64,000 nucleotides of DNA from Streptomyces europaeiscabiei. GTDB lineage: Bacteria; Actinomycetota; Actinomycetes; Streptomycetales; Streptomycetaceae. Below the pieces are notes generated by a model. It did no database searches. It was given only the letters and a program-made list of their open reading frames with translations, and was not told the DNA's origin. The position numbers were made by a program, and so were the translations under genes. Below, piece after piece: positions 36,658-45,771 of the stretch (positions within the stretch are counted from its first letter, which is position 1; each line of letters begins with the position of its first letter). The stretch spans positions 6,266,001-6,330,000 of the forward strand of contig NZ_CP107841.1 in the NCBI RefSeq assembly GCF_036346855.1. Direction: 5' to 3'.

Positions 36658-38037
36658 ATGGCACCGTACGAAACCGACGACAGCGCCCGGTCCGGCGACG
36701 CCGCCGCGCTCGCGGCCGAGGCCGAGGAGACGCGTTCGGCACGACGACGCAAGGCCGCGCGGTACGTCGTCCCGGTCACCGTGCTGGGCGTGGCCGCGGC
36801 GACGATCGGGCTCGTTCCGGCCTTCGCCGGCTCCGGTGACCCCGATCTGCCGAAGATCAGCGCGCAGGAACTCATCGAGAAGATCGCCGCCTCGGACGTA
36901 CAGCAGGTGTCCGGCACGGTGAAGATCACCACGGACCTGGGCCTGCCCGACCTGGGTGGTCTCGTGGGCGGCCTCGCCTCGCAGGGGCCCTCCGGGGGTG
37001 ACGGTGGATCGGCCGCCGACCCCTCCGCCAAGCTCCTCGAACTCGCCACCGGCACCCACACGTTGCGGGTCGCCACCGACGGACCCGACAAGCAGAAGCT
37101 GTCGCTGCTGGACGACGCCGCCGAGTACAGCGTCATCCACAACGGCGACGACCTGTGGGCGTACGACAGCGCCTCGAACGAGGTGTACCACGCGACCGAG
37201 GCCGGCCCGGAGGGCAAGGGCAAGGGCAAGGGCGGCGATGCGGGCAAGGGCGCCCCGGACAGCGCCGGGGACGTGCCCGCCACGCCTCAGGAGCTGGCCG
37301 AGGAGGCCCTGAAGGCCGTCGACGACACCACGTCCGTGACCGTCGACGGGACCGCGCAGGTCGCCGGACGGGACGCCTACAAGCTGGTGATCAAGCCGAA
37401 GCAGTCCGGTTCGACGGTCGGGGCGATCTCGATCGCCGTCGACTCGAAGACGGGGCTGCCGCTGAAGTTCACGCTCACCCCGGCGAGCGGCGGCGCGGCC
37501 GTCGTGGACGCGGGCTTCACGAAGGTCGACTTCGGCAAGCCGAGCGCCTCGACGTTCGACTTCACCCCGCCGAAGGGCGCGAAGGTCACCGAGGCCGACG
37601 AGGCCGAGAAGTCGGGCGACCACGAGTCCGGGTTCGGTGACTCCGTGTTCGAGGAGTCCGGCAAGAACGGCGCGTCCAAGGACGGCAAGGACGCCAAGGG
37701 AACCGAGGGACGCAAGGGCCCCGAGGGTTCCGCGGGTTCCGAGGAGGAGTTCGCCAGCGGCCTCGACGGCCTGAAGACCATCGGCAAGGGCTGGAGCACC
37801 ATCGCCGAGTTCGACAGCGGCGCCGAGGGCGGCATGCCCACCGGCGGCGACTCCTCCGGCGACGCCCGGGTCGACGGGTTCCTGAACTCCCTCGGCGACC
37901 AGGTCAAGGGCGAGTTCGGCTCGGGTACGGTCTTCAAGACCCGGCTGATCAACGTCCTCTTCACCGAGGACGGCAAGGTGTACGCGGGTGCCGTCACCAA
38001 GGACGCGCTGGTGAAGGCGGCCAACGCGGCGAAGTAG
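36658..38037 (+). CDS. LolA/DUF2092-like exported protein
   Basis: 459 aa. One membrane segment at about residues 40-58 (signal anchor, VPVTVLGVAAATIGLVPAFA) follows a 38-residue cytoplasmic stretch. The outside part has the beta-rich LolA/LppX-like fold pattern: LIEKIAASDVQQVSGTVKI, LWAYDSASNEVYH, AYKLVIKPKQSG, ISIAVDSKTGLPLKFTL. Charged Gly/Lys and Glu/Ser loops are inserted. It is followed by an ABC-2 transporter, so it may accept or hand on a hydrophobic molecule such as a lipid. Gram-positive bacteria have no LolA pathway; the role is unknown. Confidence 0.85.
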   Translation: MAPYETDDSARSGDAAALAAEAEETRSARRRKAARYVVPVTVLGVAAATIGLVPAFAGSGDPDLPKISAQELIEKIAASDVQQVSGTVKITTDLGLPDLGGLVGGLASQGPSGGDGGSAADPSAKLLELATGTHTLRVATDGPDKQKLSLLDDAAEYSVIHNGDDLWAYDSASNEVYHATEAGPEGKGKGKGGDAGKGAPDSAGDVPATPQELAEEALKAVDDTTSVTVDGTAQVAGRDAYKLVIKPKQSGSTVGAISIAVDSKTGLPLKFTLTPASGGAAVVDAGFTKVDFGKPSASTFDFTPPKGAKVTEADEAEKSGDHESGFGDSVFEESGKNGASKDGKDAKGTEGRKGPEGSAGSEEEFASGLDGLKTIGKGWSTIAEFDSGAEGGMPTGGDSSGDARVDGFLNSLGDQVKGEFGSGTVFKTRLINVLFTEDGKVYAGAVTKDALVKAANAAK

Positions 38038-38044
38038 CGACGCC

Positions 38045-38092
38045 CGGCCGGTGGGCCGGGACGGCGACACCTCCGTCCCGGCCCACCGGCCG
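38045..38092 (+). terminator. Intra-operon hairpin, attenuator candidate
   Basis: Perfect 20-bp stem (38045-38064 with 38073-38092) and 8-nt loop, starting 8 bp after the LolA-like stop and ending 15 bp before the ABC ATPase start. Its strength suggests a terminator that reduces transporter expression relative to the first gene, or an mRNA-stabilising end. Confidence 0.8.
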
Positions 38093-38107
38093 TACCCGAG
38101 GGGAGCC

Positions 38108-39121
38108 ATGACCGACGCAGCCATCCACACCCAGGGGCTGACCAAGACCTTCCGCGGCGGCCAGGTGGCCGTGGACCACCTGGAACTGACGGTTCCCGGC
38201 GGCAGCGTCTTCGGCTTCCTCGGCCCGAACGGTTCGGGCAAGACCACCACCATCCGCATGCTGATGGGCCTGATCGAGCCGACCTCGGGCACGGCCCGGG
38301 TCCTCGGCCTGCCCATGCCGCGCTCCACCCGGACCGTCCTCCCGCACGTGGGCGCGCTCATCGAGGGGCCCGCCCTGTACGGGTTCCTCTCCGGCCGCGA
38401 CAACCTGCTGCGCTACGACTCCGCCGACCCGACCGCCGACCCGCGCACCCGGCGTACGCGGGTCGCTGCCGCGCTCGACCGGGTGGGGCTCGCGGCAGCC
38501 GCCGGCAAGAAGGCGAAGGCGTACTCGCTGGGCATGAAGCAGCGGCTGGGCCTCGCCGCGGCGCTGCTCCAGCCGCGCCGCCTTCTCGTCCTCGACGAGC
38601 CGACCAACGGGCTCGATCCGCAGGGCATGCGGGAGATCCGGTCCCTGGTACGTGAGTTGGCGTCCGACGGCACCACCGTCTTCCTCTCCTCGCACCTGCT
38701 CGACGAGATCGAGCAGGTGTGCACCCATGCCGCCGTCATGGCCCACGGCCGACTCCTCATCCAGGGCCCGGTGGCCGAACTGGCCGCCGGCGCGCGCGGA
38801 CGCCTCGTCGTCACCACTCCCGACACGGCGGACGCGGCCCGGGTGCTCAAGGAGCAGGGCGTCGGGGATGTGGTCGTGACGGAGGGGGACGGGGCCGCTG
38901 GGACTGGGACTGGGACGGGGACTGTGGGGGCTGGGGTCGATGGGGTCGGCGAGGGGGGCAGGGTGACGGCGGAACCGCCACCGCCCGACCGTGACCTCGC
39001 CGAACTGAACGCCGCACTGGTCACCGCGGGCGTCCGCGTCCGCGGCTTCGTCCTCGAGCGCGCCTCCCTGGAGGACGCGTTCGTGGCGCTCACGGGGGAG
39101 GGCTTCGATGTCGCGGGTTGA
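38108..39121 (+). CDS. ABC transporter ATP-binding protein, ABC-2 exporter type
   Basis: 337 aa. Walker A GPNGSGKTTT, signature YSLGMKQRLGLAAALL, Walker B LLVLDEPTNGLDPQG and switch HLLDE are intact; the rest resembles the CcmA/BcrA drug- and lantibiotic-exporter group. The C-terminal 110 residues hold a Gly/Thr-rich linker (GTGTGTVGAG region) and a small regulatory domain. ATG 38108 follows GAGGGGAGCC; the longer frame begins within the upstream hairpin. It overlaps the permease gene by 14 nt. Confidence 0.92.
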   Translation: MTDAAIHTQGLTKTFRGGQVAVDHLELTVPGGSVFGFLGPNGSGKTTTIRMLMGLIEPTSGTARVLGLPMPRSTRTVLPHVGALIEGPALYGFLSGRDNLLRYDSADPTADPRTRRTRVAAALDRVGLAAAAGKKAKAYSLGMKQRLGLAAALLQPRRLLVLDEPTNGLDPQGMREIRSLVRELASDGTTVFLSSHLLDEIEQVCTHAAVMAHGRLLIQGPVAELAAGARGRLVVTTPDTADAARVLKEQGVGDVVVTEGDGAAGTGTGTGTVGAGVDGVGEGGRVTAEPPPPDRDLAELNAALVTAGVRVRGFVLERASLEDAFVALTGEGFDVAG

Positions 39122-40079
39122 TACGTCGGGGGAACGGGCGCCGGGGGCCGGCACGTCCGGTGGCGGAGTCACGCCGGAGGAAGCGGCGCCCGAAGCCGCC
39201 TCGCCGACCGTCGCCGCCCGTACGCCCAGCCTCCTGTGGACCTTCGGGCTGTTCCGCAGCGAGCTGGTCACGACCTTCCGGCGGTGGCGGACGATCGCGC
39301 TGCTGGGTGTGCTCGCGGCGGTGCCGGTCCTCGTCGGGATCGCGGTGCGGATCGAGACGGGTGGCGGGTCGGGCGGCGGACCGGGCGGTGGGGGCGGCGG
39401 TGGCGGCGGGCCCGCGTTCATCGCGCAGATCACCAACAACGGGCTGTTCCTGGTGTTCACGGCGCTCGCCGCGACGCTCCCCTTCTTCCTGCCGATGGCG
39501 GTCGGCGTGATCGCCGGGGACGCGATCGCGGGCGAGGCGAACGCGGGCACCCTGCGCTATCTGCTGGTCTCACCCGCCGGCCGGACCCGGCTGCTGCTCA
39601 CCAAGTACGCGGCGACCATGACGTTCTGCCTGGTCGCGACCCTCGTCGTGGCAGCCTCCGCACTGGCGGTCGGAGCATTGCTGTTCCCTCTCGGGGATCT
39701 GACGACGATCTCCGGCACGCGGATCAGTTTCGCCGACGGCCTGCTGCGGGCGCTGCTGATCGCGCTGGCGGTGGCCGCGTCACTGATCGGGATCGCGGCC
39801 CTGGGCCTGTTCGTCTCCACCCTCACCAACAGCGGCATCGCCGCGATGGCCACCACGGTCGGACTGCTCATCACCGTGCAGATCCTCGACCAGATCCCCC
39901 AGCTCGACGCCCTCCATCCGTACTTCTTCTCCCACTACTGGCTCTCCTTCGCCGACCTCATGCGCGAGCCGGTCTACTGGGACGACCTCCAACGCAACCT
40001 CGGCCTCCAGGCCCTGTACGCGGCGGTGTTCGGTTCGGCGGCGTGGGCGAGGTTCACGGCGAAGGACATCACGGCCTGA
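39108..40079 (+). CDS. ABC-2 type transporter permease
   Basis: 323 aa with six membrane segments (about 60-80, 110-140, 165-195, 220-245, 248-268, 295-312). After the first segment comes a poly-Gly loop (residues about 85-101), then AVGVIAGDAIAGEANAGTLRYLL, the family coupling motif. Partner of the preceding ATPase. Substrate is probably lipid-like given the LolA-like neighbour, which is inference. Confidence 0.88.
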   Translation: MSRVDTSGERAPGAGTSGGGVTPEEAAPEAASPTVAARTPSLLWTFGLFRSELVTTFRRWRTIALLGVLAAVPVLVGIAVRIETGGGSGGGPGGGGGGGGGPAFIAQITNNGLFLVFTALAATLPFFLPMAVGVIAGDAIAGEANAGTLRYLLVSPAGRTRLLLTKYAATMTFCLVATLVVAASALAVGALLFPLGDLTTISGTRISFADGLLRALLIALAVAASLIGIAALGLFVSTLTNSGIAAMATTVGLLITVQILDQIPQLDALHPYFFSHYWLSFADLMREPVYWDDLQRNLGLQALYAAVFGSAAWARFTAKDITA

Positions 40080-40085
40080 CGTCGC

Positions 40086-40682
40086 TCAGGCGGCAGCCGC
40101 GTCCGTGTCGTACGGGAAGCGCGCGAACGGCGGTTCCTCGGTGAGGAACGTCTTCGCGCGGGTCAGTGCCGCGGTGTCGCGGAGTACGTCACCGGGCTTG
40201 CTGCCGTTGCCCAGCAGGACTCCGCCGAACCGCATGCCCAGGTACGCGGCGGAGTTGTTGAGCATCCCGATGAGCGGCTCGGCGACCTCCTCCTCGTAGT
40301 GGGCGAGCGCGGTGACGCCCCAGAGGGTGCGGCCCGCCATCGTCCCCTTGAAGTCGACACCGGGGGTGCGCAGCCAGCCCGACCAGTGGTCGAGGTACCG
40401 CTTGACGTGGGCGGACACGGAATACCAGTACAGCGGCGACACGATCACGATGTCCGTGGCCGCGAGCGTGGCGTCCAGCAGCAACGCCCTGTTGTCGCCC
40501 TCCGGCCGCACATGGTCACTGTCATGACGCAGATCCTCGAAGTCCGGCAACGGATGCCGAGCCAGATCGATCCACACCTGTTCGACATCGTCCGGCAACT
40601 GCTCCGCGGCCGCCCGGGCCAACATCTCGGTGTTGCCGTCCGGCCGACTGCTACCGAGAACGAACAGGAAACGGCGGGTCAT
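40086..40682 (-). CDS. Flavodoxin-fold NAD(P)H-dependent FMN oxidoreductase
   Basis: 198 aa with the FMN phosphate loop GSSRPDGNTEMLA near residue 8 and SPLYWYSVSAHVKRYLDHW near 88, typical of the NADPH-dependent FMN reductase/flavodoxin_2 group. ATG 40682 follows GGGGG; the longer frame upstream is unlikely. The leader carries a dyad at 40757-40783. Likely cytoplasmic quinone, azo or flavin reductase. Confidence 0.88.
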   Translation of the reverse strand: MTRRFLFVLGSSRPDGNTEMLARAAAEQLPDDVEQVWIDLARHPLPDFEDLRHDSDHVRPEGDNRALLLDATLAATDIVIVSPLYWYSVSAHVKRYLDHWSGWLRTPGVDFKGTMAGRTLWGVTALAHYEEEVAEPLIGMLNNSAAYLGMRFGGVLLGNGSKPGDVLRDTAALTRAKTFLTEEPPFARFPYDTDAAAA

Positions 40683-40756
40683 GGGTCCCCCTGGGTACGT
40701 GGCGTCGGCGTCCGTCCGTGCACGCGACGCATGGGTGCGCGGCACACGGCGAGTAC

Positions 40757-40783
40757 ATGCGTAGACAATATATGCATACGCAT
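40757..40783. promoter_or_regulatory. Dyad operator candidate upstream of the FMN oxidoreductase
   Basis: ATGCGTA (40757-40763) and its inverse TACGCAT (40777-40783) are separated by 13 bp in an island of AT-rich sequence. It lies 75-100 bp before the oxidoreductase start, a usual place for a HxlR, MarR or TetR-type repressor. No regulator gene is adjacent. Confidence 0.5.
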
Positions 40784-40835
40784 CTGAATGGCAGAGGCCC
40801 TGCGGACGCCTTGTCGTGCCGTACGGCGACCTCCC

Positions 40836-41117
40836 TCAACCCTCGGTCGTCGTGGGATCGTCCTTGCGCAGCACGACTCGCCAGTTGCCGCCGGTGCCCA
40901 GGCCGTCCACCCGGTCGAGGATCCAGGTCTCGTCCCGGACCGGGAAGGTGTCACCGATACCCAGTTCGAATTCGTGTTCCTCTTCGGCGGCGACGACGAG
41001 GAAGACCGTGACGGGTTGGTCGTCGGGGGCGTATACGTGGATCACGGCGAAGCGGGCTTTCTCGGAACGCTCGGGTACGCCGTGGCGAAGCGTGATTTCG
41101 CTGATCAATGCGGTCAC
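40836..41117 (-). CDS. Small protein of unknown function (DUF6406-like)
   Basis: 93 aa, cytoplasmic, beta-rich pattern, no membrane segment. GTG 41117 overlaps the protease stop as GTGA, so it is coupled to the calpain-like gene and may be its inhibitor, immunity protein or partner. It resembles a small Streptomyces family I recall as DUF6406; this is from memory. Confidence 0.7.
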   Translation of the reverse strand: MTALISEITLRHGVPERSEKARFAVIHVYAPDDQPVTVFLVVAAEEEHEFELGIGDTFPVRDETWILDRVDGLGTGGNWRVVLRKDDPTTTEG

Positions 41118-42979
41118 TCCAGTGTCGTGTAGCGATTCTTGACGTGCTCTCTGAGTTCTTTGACCGTCAGAGGCTTGGGGTTGTTGAAGTTGTATGGGTT
41201 GCGCAGGTGTATCAACCCGCGCTCATCCACTTTGGTCACCTCGTACGCATGGCCTCCTATCAGACCCTTGGGGAGGCGTTTCGTCTTCTCGTCGACACTC
41301 ACCGTGCCTACCAGTACAGGGCAGCGGTCCGAGAGCTTCTCCCGGAATATGCTCAGCAGCTGGCTGTCCGGACTGCGTCCTTGCGTGTCGTACCGACTCG
41401 GGAAGTCATCGGAGTATGCGTGTGCACCGGTGAGTTGCGTCAGTAACTCCGCACGCTGGCGGGGGAAGGTTCCCAGATCGAGCCGGTCGTATCCCGAGAC
41501 CCCCTTGGATCGGTTCTCGTCCCAGGTCTGGTCCACTCCGGCAAGCGCCTTTTCCAGAATCGGTGCCCACGCGGTCTCGCTGGCGCCCCCGGAGCCGTAC
41601 AAGGGTTGTTCCGGATTCAGTCTGCTTACGGGTAGTTCGGGAGTCACCGTGAGGACGGCGACTTCCCCTGTCGCATCGAAATGGTGCCAGTCTCCGTCAA
41701 AGGAGCGCTTTGTCTGGTGGAGCGTGACTTCATAGGTGCCGTCATCATTTTCCCGTATCAGTTCGGAGATCACCTCCGGGCGGTGCGCGGCCACGGCGCC
41801 CATCGTGGCGATAACTCCACAGTCGTTCAGTCTGCCCTGTTCGGTCTGTTCACGGGTGGGTGGGCCGTCGAAGAGGGGAATGCGCCTACCGTCGGGACCG
41901 TCTAGAGGGGTACCGTAATAGCACAGATCAATGCCTTCGTCCGGCAATTCGAACCGTTCGAAATTCGGTTGGTCGATCGTTGCGTGGACAGGGGCGGGCT
42001 GCTCGACGGTCGATTCACCTCGACTGCCCAGCGCTTCACGCAATTGCCCGAAGAAACCACCCTCCGGCGCTTGGCCAGAGTCCTCCGCCTTGAACGGATC
42101 CGGAACTTCCGGGGCGTCCTGCACCCGCTCCATGTCGGTGACGGCAGTTGATGCTTCCGGCCTCCGGCCATCGGCGGTTCCTGCTTCGAAGGTGCCGTCG
42201 TCGGCCAACGGCTCTTCCAACACCGGATCGTCGGCGGGGTGAGGCTCAGGAGCCTCATGTGCCGCCGAGACCTCGAAGAGCGTCGGGGGATCGGAGGCTC
42301 CCCGGGGCTCCGGGGACCTGAAGGGGGCCGGAGCCCCGTCCGTTTCCGCAGGCTCCTCCGGATTCGGCGCATCCCCGGGAGCGGGGGCTTCCAGCGCGTC
42401 CGGAGTGGCGAGCTGTCTCAGGTTTTCCGGAGCCTCGATCGGGTCCGGTGCGTCTGTGGAGCCCACCGGGGCAGGCGCGTCCACGTCCTCCGCAGGCGGC
42501 TCGTGTTCCGCGGGCTTTTCGGGCTCCGCCGCCTCCATGGGCCGGGCGGGCGCCTCGTGCTCGGTCGGCTGCATGGCTTCGGTGGGCTCTGCTGACTCCG
42601 TGGGCTCCGTCAGCGCAGTGGGTTCCGTCGGCTCGATCGGTTCCATCGGCGCAGAGGTGTCCCAGGCCTCGGCAGGGGCAAGGGCCTCCATAGGGGGCGG
42701 CGCGTCCGCGTCGGCCGAGGTCAGCGCCTCCGCCGGTTGTGGTGGCTCCAGTGGTTCTGGGGCTTCGGCCGGTTGTGGTGGCTCCAGTGGTTCTGGGGCT
42801 TCGGCCGGTTGTGGTGGCTCCAGCGGTTCGGGGGCTTCCGGCGGTTCTGGTGCCTCCGACGGTTCCGGGGCTTCCGTTGCGTCCGGGGCCTCTGTCGGTT
42901 CCCCTGTCGGGTCCGGCGCTTCCGTCGGGGGCGGGGTTGTCTCCGGGGGTGGTGGCTGTTCTGTGGGGCGGTCGGTCAT
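41114..42979 (-). CDS. Calpain-like (C2 family) cysteine protease with long Pro/Glu-rich arm
   Basis: 621 aa. Residues 1 to about 345 are Pro/Glu/Ala/Thr-rich and likely disordered, with three exact 12-residue repeats (APEPLEPPQPAE). The C-terminal domain carries the calpain layout: GRLNDCGVIATMGA with Cys387, WAPILEKALAG (calpain WPALLEKAYA-like), GGHAYEV with His577 and LRNPY with Asn594. No signal peptide. Third gene of the operon; ATG overlaps the ATPase stop. The protease region is lower in GC and uses rare codons (CTA, AGA, ATT, TAT) unlike its neighbours, suggesting transfer. Probably an effector or toxin; that is inference. Confidence 0.85.
   Translation of the reverse strand: MTDRPTEQPPPPETTPPPTEAPDPTGEPTEAPDATEAPEPSEAPEPPEAPEPLEPPQPAEAPEPLEPPQPAEAPEPLEPPQPAEALTSADADAPPPMEALAPAEAWDTSAPMEPIEPTEPTALTEPTESAEPTEAMQPTEHEAPARPMEAAEPEKPAEHEPPAEDVDAPAPVGSTDAPDPIEAPENLRQLATPDALEAPAPGDAPNPEEPAETDGAPAPFRSPEPRGASDPPTLFEVSAAHEAPEPHPADDPVLEEPLADDGTFEAGTADGRRPEASTAVTDMERVQDAPEVPDPFKAEDSGQAPEGGFFGQLREALGSRGESTVEQPAPVHATIDQPNFERFELPDEGIDLCYYGTPLDGPDGRRIPLFDGPPTREQTEQGRLNDCGVIATMGAVAAHRPEVISELIRENDDGTYEVTLHQTKRSFDGDWHHFDATGEVAVLTVTPELPVSRLNPEQPLYGSGGASETAWAPILEKALAGVDQTWDENRSKGVSGYDRLDLGTFPRQRAELLTQLTGAHAYSDDFPSRYDTQGRSPDSQLLSIFREKLSDRCPVLVGTVSVDEKTKRLPKGLIGGHAYEVTKVDERGLIHLRNPYNFNNPKPLTVKELREHVKNRYTTLE
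42735..42842. repeat. Three 36-bp tandem units inside the protease gene
   Basis: Units start at 42735, 42771 and 42807 and encode repeated APEPLEPPQPAE. In frame, in the disordered arm. The third differs by a few bases. Confidence 0.93.
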
Positions 42980-45771
42980 GAGGATGGCCCGGGGTTGGTG
43001 TGGGTGCGGTAGAGGCGGACCCACGCGAGGGTCTTGCGTTGCCAGGCGGCGCGGGCCAGGTGGATGAAGACGCAGGCTCGGTAGTCGCGCAGGGCGTCCG
43101 GAGCGGGGTCCCGGAGGGGGACCGTGTCCGCCAGCTCGGCGACCCACTCCGCCGTGCCGCTCCACCAGGCCGACTGCTCAGGCTTGGACTTGGGGTACCG
43201 GGCGACCCGCTCCTTGAGATCCTTCGCGTGCTCGGGCCAGACCGCGGTACTCGCGCGGGAGCGGAACGCACAGCGGTGGGCACAGCCGTCGCAGTCGGGA
43301 AAGGGGGACAGAGCGTCGGACACCGGCGTCACCTCCGCCGCGAAATCGCGAAAGCGGGAGGCCAGTTGAGGGGAGGTGGCCAAGGGGGCCCGGTCCACGC
43401 CCGCCTCCCGGGCCGCCGCCGCGCGGACGTCGGGCACCGTGATCAGAGCCGGGCGGTCGAGGCGGTCGTGGTGGGCGAAGGCGTGGAAGGGCTCCAGGGT
43501 GGCCGCGTAGCGCTCCTGGTCCGGGGAGAAGCGCATGGTGCCGCCGATCAGCTCACGATCGGCGGCGGCGGGCAGCCGGTGCATGACCTTGAGGTTGGTG
43601 TTCTTGTACGCGTCCTCGACGAGCTTGCCGGGAACCTGCTCGACGATGACGACACCCTCGCCGTACTTGCGGTTCTCGGCGAGGGTGTTGGCGAAGGCCT
43701 GAGCCGCCCGGGCCTGGGCGTTGCCCTCCTTCGCGTCACCGGACTGGGCGACCGGCCGGCCGAGCAGGCGGTGTGCCTCCTCGATCACGGTGACGTGGGA
43801 GAGCGAGCCGCCCGGGCGGTTCGCCTTGTAGTGCTCGGTCATCGTCTGGAGGATCAGGGCGGTCACGAGCGACTGTTCCTTCTCGTTGTCGCCGATCGCC
43901 GCCAGTTCCAGGACCAGCGGGCGGCGCAGCAGTTCCGCCACCGGGTATGAACGCGTCACGTCCAGCGTGCTGCCGCAGGCGCCCTCGGCCAGCGACTCGG
44001 CCCGCAGCCGGGACGCGGCCACGATGTTGTCCCGCACCTCGCCGGAGTAGTCCAGCCGCTCGCACTCCCGGCGCATCTCGGCGATGAAATCACGCAGCGT
44101 GGGCCACTCGTGGTCGGGGCCCGCGATGTCCGTCGGCACTACGCCCTTGCGCGCATATGTGGCCCGCAGCGCCCGGTTGTAGATGTTCGGCAGCGGGTCC
44201 CACAGGCCGAACGCCGCGTCGAAGCAGGCCAGCAGCCCGGCCACATGGGTGCTGATGCGCACCCCGGCCGGAACCTCGAAGGGGTTCAGGCGCAGTGGAG
44301 CCGTGGTCTCGTCGCCCACGGTGAGCACCACGAGGTCCTCGAACCCGGGCCGGGTGGCCAGCCAGCGGTAGTCGTCCAGCTCGGAGTTGACCGGCTCGAT
44401 GACGAGGAACGGTACCCGGTGGTCGCGCCACAACTGCTCGCAGAACGCCAGCGTCGTGTTCGTCTTGCCCGAACCGGTGGTCCCGACGAACAGGGCGTGC
44501 CGGGTGAGATCGTCCAGCCCGATGCCCAGAGGTCCGGCCGGGCTGTCGTGGACGAGCTGGCGGCCCAAGGAGATCGCGGGACCGTCCGCGCGGTACGCGG
44601 TCTCGCCCGCCAACCCGGGACGCCGAACCGGGAAACCGGTCATGTGGCCGTTCACCGCCAGTGGCAGCCGGAACGCCGCCCCCGCCTCGCGGGCGTCCAC
44701 CAGTTCCGCGACCAGCCGCAGCTGTGGCGAGAGCGGCTCGGGCAGCCGCCAGCAGTGGTCGCCGCCCCAGCGTCCGTGTTCCAGGGTGGTCAACCCCTGC
44801 CAGGCGGCAGGAAGTTCACCGGGGCCGGGCCAGGCCACGCTGTGCGCCGGACCGCTGAACGTCTCCGTCAGCACTCCCTCCTCACGTGCCCGTTCCTGCG
44901 GGGACAACGTCGCTCCGGCCAGCTCGGCCAGCGACTCGGGCAGCCTCGCGGGCGAGGCCAGGGCGATCCGGATGCGGAAGGCGCGGCCGGTGTAGCGGCG
45001 CGCGGCGTCGGCGTACACCCGGGAGGCGTCCACCGCGAAGGCGTCCGGGGCGAGCTGGGCGCCCGGCGACCACAGGCCGTCCGGCACCTGGCCCGGGGTG
45101 CCGAGCCGGCCGTACTGCGTGGCGACGCGGTGCAGCAGCGGTCCGAGGTCGTCCGGTACGACGTACGGCTCCAGGCCGATCGTCAGCATCACCGGGTACG
45201 GGTGCTCGGCCAGCGCTCGCCACAGCGCGTCCCACGGCGGCGCCGACGCGGTGAACGGCTGGGGCGACAGGTAGTACCGCACTCCCGCGTCGGGACGGTT
45301 GGGCACCCCGGTGCGGTACCGCTTGCGGATCTCGGCCACACCCGCGACGGGCTCGGGCGTGAACGGGGTCAGCAGCCGTGCCACCTCGGCCGGGTCCTCG
45401 ACCGGGGTCGCGTGCACATGACGGGGCAGCGCGGCCAGCCGGGCGCGCAGCACGAGCGCGGCCGCCTCCGCCCGGTCGGGTGTGGTCGCCGAGACGCGGC
45501 CGAGCAGGGCGCAGGTGATGCCTCGCTCCGCCGGATCGCTGAGGTAGCGCAGCTCGACGCGCTCACCGTGTGCCGTGCCCCACTGGCCGGTCAGCCAGGC
45601 AGTCTCGGCGGCGACCGCCTTGATCCGGCGGTCGTCCTCCGCGAGATCCGCGTACTCCCGGGTCTCGGTGAGATCGGCCGCGGCGTTGACGCGTACCGCC
45701 GTCCAGGCCCAGACGGTCGTCCCGTCGGACACGGTCAGCACGCCGGTCGCCGCCCGGTCGGTGGCGCTCAA
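42976..45771 (-). CDS. HerA/VirB4-like P-loop ATPase
   Basis: 931 aa. Walker A FVGTTGSGKTNTT (residues about 428-440) and Walker B HVTVIEEAHRLL (about 660-671) with an Arg-containing region after; the pattern matches the HerA/VirB4/FtsK branch of DNA- or protein-pumping ATPases. A 400-residue N-terminal domain of unknown fold precedes it. The C-terminal part has a cysteine cluster DCDGCAHRC near 850. The start is TTG at 45771, overlapping the previous stop as TTGA; a later GTG is possible. No membrane helix, so it probably docks on the small membrane protein encoded just upstream. Confidence 0.85.
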   Translation of the reverse strand: MSATDRAATGVLTVSDGTTVWAWTAVRVNAAADLTETREYADLAEDDRRIKAVAAETAWLTGQWGTAHGERVELRYLSDPAERGITCALLGRVSATTPDRAEAAALVLRARLAALPRHVHATPVEDPAEVARLLTPFTPEPVAGVAEIRKRYRTGVPNRPDAGVRYYLSPQPFTASAPPWDALWRALAEHPYPVMLTIGLEPYVVPDDLGPLLHRVATQYGRLGTPGQVPDGLWSPGAQLAPDAFAVDASRVYADAARRYTGRAFRIRIALASPARLPESLAELAGATLSPQERAREEGVLTETFSGPAHSVAWPGPGELPAAWQGLTTLEHGRWGGDHCWRLPEPLSPQLRLVAELVDAREAGAAFRLPLAVNGHMTGFPVRRPGLAGETAYRADGPAISLGRQLVHDSPAGPLGIGLDDLTRHALFVGTTGSGKTNTTLAFCEQLWRDHRVPFLVIEPVNSELDDYRWLATRPGFEDLVVLTVGDETTAPLRLNPFEVPAGVRISTHVAGLLACFDAAFGLWDPLPNIYNRALRATYARKGVVPTDIAGPDHEWPTLRDFIAEMRRECERLDYSGEVRDNIVAASRLRAESLAEGACGSTLDVTRSYPVAELLRRPLVLELAAIGDNEKEQSLVTALILQTMTEHYKANRPGGSLSHVTVIEEAHRLLGRPVAQSGDAKEGNAQARAAQAFANTLAENRKYGEGVVIVEQVPGKLVEDAYKNTNLKVMHRLPAAADRELIGGTMRFSPDQERYAATLEPFHAFAHHDRLDRPALITVPDVRAAAAREAGVDRAPLATSPQLASRFRDFAAEVTPVSDALSPFPDCDGCAHRCAFRSRASTAVWPEHAKDLKERVARYPKSKPEQSAWWSGTAEWVAELADTVPLRDPAPDALRDYRACVFIHLARAAWQRKTLAWVRLYRTHTNPGPSS

